A DNA stretch of 5,691 bases from Flavobacteriaceae bacterium (GTDB lineage: Bacteria > Bacteroidota > Bacteroidia > Flavobacteriales > Flavobacteriaceae), in NCBI GenBank assembly GCA_018674025.1, contig JABHBC010000027.1, forward strand, positions 1-5,691, read 5' to 3'. Made by a program: the position numbers and the translations under genes. The stretch's first letter is position 1. Each line of letters starts with the position of its first letter. Positions 1 through 5,691 of the stretch are shown one piece after another. Below the pieces are notes generated by a model that was not told the origin of the DNA, made no database searches, and worked only from the letters and a program-made list of their open reading frames with translations.

Positions 1-104
1 CTCATTTTTTCAAAACCATTAACAAACTCCCCCATAATTTTAAATATGGCCCATGAGTCATTGGTTTTTATTTCATTCCATCCTTTTGGGTTTAATCTTG
101 ACAT
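1..104 (-). CDS. LOG-family (TIGR00730-like) nucleoside-5'-monophosphate phosphoribohydrolase, N-terminal fragment
   Basis: Only the first 34 codons, plus two bases of the next, lie in the window; the gene continues past the left edge. The peptide starts MSRLNPKGWNEIKTNDSW and continues AIFKIMGEFVNGFEKM. I recognise this as the N-terminal helix region of the longer Bacteroidota LOG-family proteins (Rossmann fold, usually somewhat over 200 residues). Characterised LOG enzymes hydrolyse the N-glycosidic bond of purine or cytokinin riboside monophosphates. The substrate in this lineage is not known, and the diagnostic PGGxGTxxE motif lies outside the window. The ATG at 104-102 begins 12 bp after the uvrA stop. 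That spacer is mostly an A8 run followed by GACT, so translation would rely on an A-rich leader, not a strong Shine-Dalgarno site. The tight spacing implies cotranscription with uvrA. The family call rests on a short segment only. Confidence 0.8.
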   Translation of the reverse strand, partial: MSRLNPKGWNEIKTNDSWAIFKIMGEFVNGFEKM

Positions 105-116
105 AGTCTTTTTTTT

Positions 117-2948
117 CTAATTTAATTCTTTTTTTAAGAACTGTCCAGTGTAACTAGTATTATTCTTAACAATATCTTCTGGTTTTCCTTCAAAAATAAT
201 ATTACCACCTCTCTTACCACCCTCAGGTCCAATATCAATAATGTGGTCTACCATTTTTATTACATCTAAATTATGTTCTATTACTAAAACAGTATTTCCT
301 TTATCAACAAGTTTATTTAACACGATCATTAATACTCTTATATCTTCAAAATGTAGTCCGGTGGTAGGTTCATCTAAAATATAAAATGTATTACCTGTAT
401 CAATTTTGGACAATTCAGTTGCAAGTTTAATTCTTTGTGCTTCTCCACCAGATAATGTAGTGCTTTGTTGACCTAAGCTTATATAACCTAACCCAACATC
501 TTGAATTGTTTTTAATTTTTTATAAATTTTCGGAATATGTTCAAAAAAGCTTACAGCTTCATTTATTGTCATTTGAAGTACATCGCTAATTGATTTACCT
601 TTATATCTTATGTCTAATGTCTCTCTGTTAAACCTTTTTCCTAAACACACCTCACATTCAACAAAGACATCAGGTAAAAAATTCATTTCAATTAATTTTA
701 AACCACCACCTTTACAATTTTCACATCTACCACCAGTCACATTAAAACTGAATCTTCCTGGTTTATAACCTCTAATTAACGATTCAGGAACTTTAGAGAA
801 TAGGTTTCTAACCTCAGAAAACAAACCAGTATAAGTAGCAGGATTACTTCTTGGTGTTCGTCCTATCGGGGATTGATTAATATCGATTACTTTATCAATA
901 TGTTCAAGACCTTTAATTGATTTATATGGAAGTATATCTTTAAACCCATTATAATAATGGTTATTCATTATAGGATATAAAGTTTCGTTTATAAGAGATG
1001 ACTTACCACTTCCTGAAACACCAGTTACTCCAATCATTTTATTTAATGGAATTGAAAGACTTACATTTTTTAGATTATTACCAGTACATCCAGTTAATGT
1101 GATTTTTTTAGAGTTTCCTTTTCTTCGTTTACTTGGTTTGATTATTTGCTTAATATTATTAAGATAATCAGCTGTCAAAGAACTACTTTTTTTTATGTCA
1201 CTTAATTTTCCTTGCGAAATAATTTCTCCTCCATGTTTTCCTGCAAAAGGACCAATGTCTATTATATGATCTGCACTAATCATCATGTCTTTATCATGTT
1301 CAACAACAATAATAGAATTTCCTATATCTCTAAGAGACTCTAAAGATTTTATTAACTTTTCGTTGTCTCGTTGGTGAAGACCAATACTGGGTTCATCTAG
1401 GATGTATAAAACACCCACTAATTGAGAGCCTATTTGAGTGGCTAATCTAATTCTTTGACTTTCCCCTCCAGAAAGGGTTTTTGCACTTCTGCTCAAAGTC
1501 AAGTAATCTAAGCCTACGTTAATTAAAAATTGTAATCTAGTTCGAATTTCTTTATTTATATCTTCTGAAATCTTTTTTTGATTTTCAGATAGATTTTTAT
1601 CTAAATTATTAAACCATTCTAAAAGATCTGAAATATCTTTATTTACTAAATCATCTATATTTAAATTGTTTAATTTAAAGTTGAGTGATTCTTTTTTTAA
1701 TTTTTTTCCATTACATTTTTCACATTTTACACTATTCATGTAGTTTTTAGCCCATCTTTTAATTGACATTGATTCAGCATTGTCAAACTGATATTTAATA
1801 AAGTTTACAATTCCTTCAAAATCAATATTGTATTCTCTTTTAACTCCTAAAGATTTACTTTCCACAATAAAATCATCTTTGCCTCCGTAAAGAATCATTT
1901 GTATTGCTTTATTAGGAATATTTTTAATAGGATCGTTTAAACTAAATTTATGTTTTTTAGCAATTGTCTCAATTTGTTTGTAAATCCAAGAACCCTTTTT
2001 ATTTTCTAAAACTGAGATTCCTCCATTTTCAATAGATTTATTTTTGTCAACAATAATTTTATCAATATTAACTATGTTAACAGTGCCAATTCCATTACAA
2101 GAATCACAAGCTCCTTTTGGAGAATTAAATGAGAAGTTATTAGGCTCTGGATTTTGGTATGATAATCCAGTGGCCTCACACATTAAATTTTTACTAAAGT
2201 ATCTGAAAGAGTTATCTAATATGTCTACCAACATAATTGTCCCTTCTCCGTGGTACATCGCAGTTTTAATACTTTCCAATAATCTTTTTTGATTATTTAT
2301 GTCTTTGTTTAGTTTTAATTTATCAATTACAATCTCTATATCATGTATTTTATATCTATCGAGTTTTAACCCTTTTACTAAATCAACAATTTTCCCATCA
2401 ATTCTCACTTGGGTGAAGCCTTGTTTACTTATTTGTTCAAATAGTTCTCTGTAATGACCTTTTCTGGATTTAATAACTGGAGACAAGAGAATAACTTTTT
2501 TATTTAAGTAATTTTCTTGAATCAAATCTATTATTTGATCGTCAGAATAGCTGATCATTTTTTTATTGGTATTGTAACTATATGCTTCACTAACTCTAGC
2601 AAATAACAATCTTAAAAAATCATAGATTTCTGTAATAGTCCCAACTGTAGATCTTGGAGATTTATTTGTAGATTTTTGTTCAATTGCAATAACAGGCGAT
2701 AATCCATCAATTTTATCAACATCAGGTCTTTCAAGATTACCTAGAAATTGTCTAGCATAAGATGAGAAGGTTTCAATATATCTTCTTTGTCCTTCAGCGT
2801 AAATTGTATCAAATGCTAAAGAAGATTTACCACTTCCTGACAAACCAGTAATCACTACTAATTTATCTCTTGGTATGGAGACATCAATATCTTTTAAATT
2901 ATGAGATTTAGCTCCTTTAATCTCAATTTTACCACCAATTTCTTCCAT
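117..2948 (-). CDS. uvrA: Excinuclease ABC subunit UvrA
   Basis: This is the damage-recognition ATPase of nucleotide excision repair: a cytoplasmic dimer that loads UvrB at DNA lesions. It has 943 residues, the usual UvrA length, and appears intact. Two ABC ATPase modules are visible. The first has Walker A GLSGSGKS (35-42), signature LSGGESQR (492-499) and Walker B YILDEP (515-520). The second has Walker A GVSGSGKS (643-650), signature LSGGEAQR (832-839) and Walker B YILDEP (856-861). Residues about 130-250 match the UvrB-binding domain, including LLSPVIKSRKG, so this is the canonical UvrB-partnering class and not the shorter UvrA2 type. The C-terminal zinc finger is complete (C742, C745, C765, C768). 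The first finger has C257, C281 and C284 but T260 where the second cysteine is expected. A further CxxC pair lies at C409/C412. The ATG at 2948-2946 gives the normal N-terminus, with KIEIKGAKSHNLK at residues 7-19. It lies 56 bp after the upstream gene. The best promoter-like octamer there, TAAAATTG (complement of 2961-2968), is one mismatch from TAnnTTTG and has no TTG partner, so readthrough is also possible. Confidence 0.98.
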   Translation of the reverse strand: MEEIGGKIEIKGAKSHNLKDIDVSIPRDKLVVITGLSGSGKSSLAFDTIYAEGQRRYIETFSSYARQFLGNLERPDVDKIDGLSPVIAIEQKSTNKSPRSTVGTITEIYDFLRLLFARVSEAYSYNTNKKMISYSDDQIIDLIQENYLNKKVILLSPVIKSRKGHYRELFEQISKQGFTQVRIDGKIVDLVKGLKLDRYKIHDIEIVIDKLKLNKDINNQKRLLESIKTAMYHGEGTIMLVDILDNSFRYFSKNLMCEATGLSYQNPEPNNFSFNSPKGACDSCNGIGTVNIVNIDKIIVDKNKSIENGGISVLENKKGSWIYKQIETIAKKHKFSLNDPIKNIPNKAIQMILYGGKDDFIVESKSLGVKREYNIDFEGIVNFIKYQFDNAESMSIKRWAKNYMNSVKCEKCNGKKLKKESLNFKLNNLNIDDLVNKDISDLLEWFNNLDKNLSENQKKISEDINKEIRTRLQFLINVGLDYLTLSRSAKTLSGGESQRIRLATQIGSQLVGVLYILDEPSIGLHQRDNEKLIKSLESLRDIGNSIIVVEHDKDMMISADHIIDIGPFAGKHGGEIISQGKLSDIKKSSSLTADYLNNIKQIIKPSKRRKGNSKKITLTGCTGNNLKNVSLSIPLNKMIGVTGVSGSGKSSLINETLYPIMNNHYYNGFKDILPYKSIKGLEHIDKVIDINQSPIGRTPRSNPATYTGLFSEVRNLFSKVPESLIRGYKPGRFSFNVTGGRCENCKGGGLKLIEMNFLPDVFVECEVCLGKRFNRETLDIRYKGKSISDVLQMTINEAVSFFEHIPKIYKKLKTIQDVGLGYISLGQQSTTLSGGEAQRIKLATELSKIDTGNTFYILDEPTTGLHFEDIRVLMIVLNKLVDKGNTVLVIEHNLDVIKMVDHIIDIGPEGGKRGGNIIFEGKPEDIVKNNTSYTGQFLKKELN

Positions 2949-3004
2949 TATGTAAATCTACAATTTTATGCTATTTATTAGAGCTATATATGGTGAATAA
3001 ATTT

Positions 3005-4720
3005 TTAGAATCCTACTGCTGTATCATCGCCTCTTTTATCTGCGCCCCCTTCTATTTTCCCATCATTTAAAATTAAAATGCCTTCAACTTTTGATGTTAT
3101 TCTAGAACTATCAAAATGAGTTTTATATCCGTCAGCAGCTACCTTGTCCGTTATTTTTTTATCAAATCCAGTTGTTTCAAATAGTATTACATCAGGCAAC
3201 CATTGATGATGAAATCTAGGAGCATTAACTGCTTGTTGCATGGTCATTTTAAACTCGTGAACATTTAATATAGTTTGTAAAACTGAAGTGATAATAGTTG
3301 ATCCACCAGGAGTGCCTAATACCATGTATAAATCGTTATTTTTTTCAACTATTGTAGGAGTCATTGAGCTCAGCATTCTTTTGCCTGGTTCAATTTGATT
3401 TATTTCAGAACCAACCAGCCCATACATGTTCGGAACACCAGGTTTACTACTGAAATCATCCATTTCATTGTTTAAAAAAAAACCTAACTCATCTGAATAT
3501 AATTTTGAACCGTACGCTGCATTTAACGTAGTTGTAACTGAAACCGAATTTCCAAATTGATCTACTATAGAGTAGTGAGTGGTTTCATTACTTTCAGTAA
3601 TATTTATTTTTCCTGGATTTAAGTCTTTGGATAGAGTAGGAGTTGAAAAAGAAAAGTCTTTCATTCTTGTTGATAAATACTCATCACTAGTTATTTTTTT
3701 GTAAGGAATTTCATTAAAATCAGGATCTCCTAAGTAAAAACTTCTGTCTGCATAAGCTCTTCTTTCCGCTTCAACTAATAATTTTATGTAGTCTACATTA
3801 TTATGACCGTATTTTTGAAGATCAAAAGGATTAATCATCTTCATAATTTGCTCTAAACAAATCCCACCACTAGATGGTGGAGCCATAGATATTATTTTTA
3901 GATCATCATATTCAAAAATAACTGGCTTTCTCCATTTTGGTTGATAAGATTTCAAATCTTCCAAAGTTATTATTCCTCCATTTTTTTGAACAAATTTAAC
4001 CAATTCACTAGCAGTTTTGCCTTCGTAAAACTCTTTTTTACCATTTGACATTATTCTTTTTAATGTCTTAGCTAAAGCAGTATATTTTATAGTATCTTTT
4101 TCATTCCAAACTTTTTTCCATAAACTAGATTTATCATACTGAACATTCTCAGAGCCATTCCAAAAAGTTTTCTTGTTATTAATTTCTGAATAATACTGTT
4201 TTAATCTAGCTTCTTGTTTTTTTGTGACTACTACTCCTTTAAGTGCTAAATCAATTACTGGTTGAAATATTTCTTCAATTTTTAAAGTACCATATTTTTC
4301 ATAAACCTCAAACACGCCTGCAATTGTACCAGGAACCCCAACAGCTAAACCACCAACAGTGCTAAGCCCTTCAATTACATTGTTATTCTTATCAAGATAC
4401 ATGTCTCTTGTAGCTCCGATGGGAGCTTTTTCTCTATAATCTAATGAGCCAACTTCTCCATCATTTTTTCTAAAAACCATAAAGCCACCACCACCTATAT
4501 TTCCTGCATATGGATATGCGACTGCCAACGCTAATTCAGTTGCTACCATTGCATCAAAAGCATTTCCACCTTTTTTTAATATTTCAACACCAATTTTAGA
4601 AGCTTCCTCTCGAGCAGTTACAACCATAGCATTATTGGAAATCACCCCCGTTTCGGTGGTAGCTTCATTACAACTAAACTGAAAAAATATAAGTATTATA
4701 AATAGGTAACGATAGATCAT
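3005..4720 (-). CDS. ggt: Gamma-glutamyltransferase (glutathione hydrolase), probable lipoprotein precursor
   Basis: This enzyme hydrolyses or transfers the gamma-glutamyl group of glutathione and related peptides. It is made as one chain that cleaves itself into large and small subunits. With the ATG at 4720-4718 it has 571 residues. Family landmarks are GNIGGGGF, then DYREKAP with the substrate-binding Arg96, then ETTHYSIVD. Thr380 there is the expected nucleophile and new N-terminus of a 192-residue small subunit; E. coli has 190. Further active-site matches by alignment from memory are N400, E419, D422, the SS pair 451-452 and the GG pair 472-473. The lid loop PGVPNMYGLVG with Tyr433 is present, as in the E. 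coli type. The N-terminus MIYRYLFIILIFFQFSC is a short positive and hydrophobic signal ending at Cys17, which fits a lipoprotein signal, although QFSC departs from the classic LAGC box. Acidic residues after Cys17 are sparse (E19, E23), so I see no clear surface-export signal; periplasmic-side anchoring is the simpler inference. An in-frame TTG at 4756-4754 would add 12 residues but sits inside a promoter-like octamer, so I prefer the ATG. Confidence 0.95.
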   Translation of the reverse strand: MIYRYLFIILIFFQFSCNEATTETGVISNNAMVVTAREEASKIGVEILKKGGNAFDAMVATELALAVAYPYAGNIGGGGFMVFRKNDGEVGSLDYREKAPIGATRDMYLDKNNNVIEGLSTVGGLAVGVPGTIAGVFEVYEKYGTLKIEEIFQPVIDLALKGVVVTKKQEARLKQYYSEINNKKTFWNGSENVQYDKSSLWKKVWNEKDTIKYTALAKTLKRIMSNGKKEFYEGKTASELVKFVQKNGGIITLEDLKSYQPKWRKPVIFEYDDLKIISMAPPSSGGICLEQIMKMINPFDLQKYGHNNVDYIKLLVEAERRAYADRSFYLGDPDFNEIPYKKITSDEYLSTRMKDFSFSTPTLSKDLNPGKINITESNETTHYSIVDQFGNSVSVTTTLNAAYGSKLYSDELGFFLNNEMDDFSSKPGVPNMYGLVGSEINQIEPGKRMLSSMTPTIVEKNNDLYMVLGTPGGSTIITSVLQTILNVHEFKMTMQQAVNAPRFHHQWLPDVILFETTGFDKKITDKVAADGYKTHFDSSRITSKVEGILILNDGKIEGGADKRGDDTAVGF

Positions 4721-4753
4721 GATTTGGTAGAATTTTCTTCTAAAATACTTATT

Positions 4754-4761
4754 CAAAATTA
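4754..4761 (-). promoter_or_regulatory. Candidate Bacteroidota -7 promoter element for the gamma-glutamyltransferase gene
   Basis: Read on the minus strand, this octamer is TAATTTTG, an exact match to the Bacteroidota -7 consensus TAnnTTTG. It lies 33 bp upstream of the preferred ATG, which would leave a leader of roughly 25-30 nt containing a purine-rich AGAAGAAAA. I see no TTG at the usual 17-23 bp spacing upstream, so the -33 half is missing or weak. In AT-rich DNA such an octamer can also occur by chance. Position and orientation are what support the call. Confidence 0.4.
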
Positions 4762-4789
4762 GAATTAAAACTATGATGTGTTATATTTG
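4759..4789 (+). promoter_or_regulatory. Candidate promoter for the phosphoglucosamine mutase gene
   Basis: TATATTTG at 4782-4789 matches the Bacteroidota -7 consensus TAnnTTTG exactly. A degenerate -33-like TTAG (consensus TTTG or TTG) lies at 4759-4762, 19 bp upstream, which is the expected spacing. The mutase ATG begins 16 bp after the octamer, so the transcript leader would be very short, about 10 nt, and A-rich. The -33 half overlaps the opposing -7 element of the divergent gene. This is a motif match only. Confidence 0.45.
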
Positions 4790-4805
4790 TAAAAAATTAT
4801 AATAA

Positions 4806-5691
4806 ATGACATTAATCAAATCAATTTCAGGTATTAGAGGTACTATAGGTGGGGTAGTAGGAGATAATTTAACTCCTTTGGATGTTGTAAAGTTTGCTTC
4901 TGCTTATGGAATTTGGATAAGAAGAAATAGTGATAATAATAAAATAGTAATTGGTAGGGACGCAAGAATTTCAGGATCTATGGTTCAAAACTTAGTTATG
5001 AATACATTAGTTGGTTTAGGTTTTGATGTTATAGATATAGGCCTTTCGACAACTCCAACAGTAGAAATAGCAGTTCCTCTTGAAAATGCAAGTGGTGGTA
5101 TAATTATTACGGCAAGTCATAACCCAAAACAATGGAATGCACTAAAGTTATTAAATAGTAGTGGAGAGTTTTTGAATTCTAATGATGGCGTCGAAATTTT
5201 AAAATTAGCTGAAAGCTCTAATTTAAAATATAATGAAGTTGATGCTTTAGGTAAAATCTCTGAAGTTAAAAACTATATAGATATTCATATTGATCAGGTT
5301 TTGTCATTAAACATTATTGACGTTAATAAAATTAAATCCTCAAACTTCAAAATTGTTGTTGATGCAGTTAATTCAACTGGTGGAATAGCGGTTCCAAAAC
5401 TTTTAAATAAATTAGGTGTTGAGGTTATAGAATTATATTGTGAGCCTAATGGACATTTTCCTCACAATCCTGAACCACTAAGAGAGAACTTAACTGATTT
5501 ATCAAGCCTTGTCGTTGAGCATAAAGCTGATTTAGGAATTGTAGTTGATCCTGATGTAGATCGCTTAGCTTTTGTTTGCGAAGATGGAAGTATTTTTGGA
5601 GAGGAATACACTTTGGTTGCATGTGCAGACTTTGTGCTTGGTAAAACTCCAGGTCCAACAGTTAGTAATTTAAGCTCTACACGCGCTTTAA
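4806..5691 (+). CDS. glmM: Phosphoglucosamine mutase (alpha-D-phosphohexomutase family), N-terminal part, runs off the right edge
   Basis: The protein is predicted to interconvert glucosamine-6-phosphate and glucosamine-1-phosphate in the cytoplasm, on the route to UDP-GlcNAc for peptidoglycan and surface polysaccharides. The window holds 295 codons plus one base, out of about 450-465 expected for the family. It begins MTLIKSISGIRGTIGG, the characteristic family start, which fixes the ATG at 4806-4808. The catalytic phosphoserine loop is TASHNPKQWNALK with Ser104 as the phosphorylated residue. The metal-binding loop is DPDVDR with D248, D250 and D252. Domains 1 and 2 and the start of domain 3 are present. 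The sugar-specificity loop and the C-terminal phosphate-binding domain lie beyond the window. Because of that, phosphomannomutase or phosphoglucomutase activity cannot be excluded from sequence alone; the GlmM call follows the resemblance to Bacteroidota proteins usually annotated that way. The gene diverges from the gamma-glutamyltransferase gene across a gap of 85 bp. No frame break is seen. Confidence 0.9.
   Translation, partial: MTLIKSISGIRGTIGGVVGDNLTPLDVVKFASAYGIWIRRNSDNNKIVIGRDARISGSMVQNLVMNTLVGLGFDVIDIGLSTTPTVEIAVPLENASGGIIITASHNPKQWNALKLLNSSGEFLNSNDGVEILKLAESSNLKYNEVDALGKISEVKNYIDIHIDQVLSLNIIDVNKIKSSNFKIVVDAVNSTGGIAVPKLLNKLGVEVIELYCEPNGHFPHNPEPLRENLTDLSSLVVEHKADLGIVVDPDVDRLAFVCEDGSIFGEEYTLVACADFVLGKTPGPTVSNLSSTRAL

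Noticed and set aside
1692..1707. Two neighbouring seven-base T runs inside uvrA
   Set aside because: They encode a lysine-rich stretch (GKKLKKES) after the C409/C412 pair. The frame continues normally on both sides, so nothing suggests a frameshift or regulated slippage.
2044..2292. Plus-strand open frame of 82 codons
   Set aside because: It lies wholly antisense inside uvrA, over the first zinc-finger region, and resembles no protein family. It is a shadow of the real gene.
2949..3004. Possible terminator or strong promoter between the gamma-glutamyltransferase gene and uvrA
   Set aside because: No GC-rich inverted repeat with a T-run is visible. GCTAT occurs twice, but as a direct repeat. 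The only promoter-like octamer, TAAAATTG, has a mismatch and no -33 partner.
3478..3500. E419 in place of the glutamine found in the E. coli gamma-glutamyltransferase (NNEMDD versus NNQMDD)
   Set aside because: The human enzyme and other family members also carry glutamate here, so this is normal family variation.
5446..5658. Minus-strand open frame of 70 codons
   Set aside because: It is antisense to the mutase across its metal-binding region, where the plus-strand frame is clearly conserved. It has no recognisable content.
1..5691. Search for a new system such as defence genes, a mobile element, CRISPR, a retron or a structured RNA
   Set aside because: Almost every base is covered by four recognisable conserved genes. 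The gaps are 12, 56 and 85 bp, and no repeats, integrase, toxin-antitoxin pair or RNA fold was seen.

Overview
This window looks like ordinary chromosome from a low-GC, gene-dense member of the Bacteroidota, most likely a marine flavobacterium-like lineage. Four things point that way. The partial mutase begins with the Bacteroidota-style MTLIKSISGIRGT start. The partial LOG-family protein has the NEIKTNDSWAIFKIM N-terminus typical of that phylum. Two octamers in the only divergent intergenic gap match the Bacteroidota -7 promoter element TAnnTTTG. Leaders are A-rich rather than clearly Shine-Dalgarno. The placement comes from motif recognition, not from a database search.

Layout: three genes lie on the minus strand and one on the plus strand. 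Reading the minus strand in its own direction (right to left), a secreted, probably lipid-anchored gamma-glutamyltransferase (3005-4720) is followed after 56 bp by a full-length excinuclease subunit UvrA (117-2948). After 12 bp comes the first 34 codons of a LOG-family (TIGR00730-like) phosphoribohydrolase, which runs off the left edge (1-104). Diverging from the gamma-glutamyltransferase, a phosphoglucosamine mutase-type phosphohexomutase (4806 onward) runs off the right edge after 295 codons.

The genes do not form one obvious pathway. UvrA is the damage sensor of nucleotide excision repair. The gamma-glutamyltransferase would break down glutathione and gamma-glutamyl compounds outside the cytoplasm. 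The mutase feeds UDP-GlcNAc and cell-wall synthesis. The LOG protein acts on nucleoside monophosphates. uvrA and the LOG gene are probably cotranscribed.

The most informative non-coding stretch is the gap at 4721-4805. It holds overlapping candidate divergent promoters, and one of them covers the in-frame TTG that would otherwise extend the gamma-glutamyltransferase N-terminus. I found no mobile element, CRISPR, RNA gene, terminator hairpin or unknown system, and no stretch over 300 bases without a gene.
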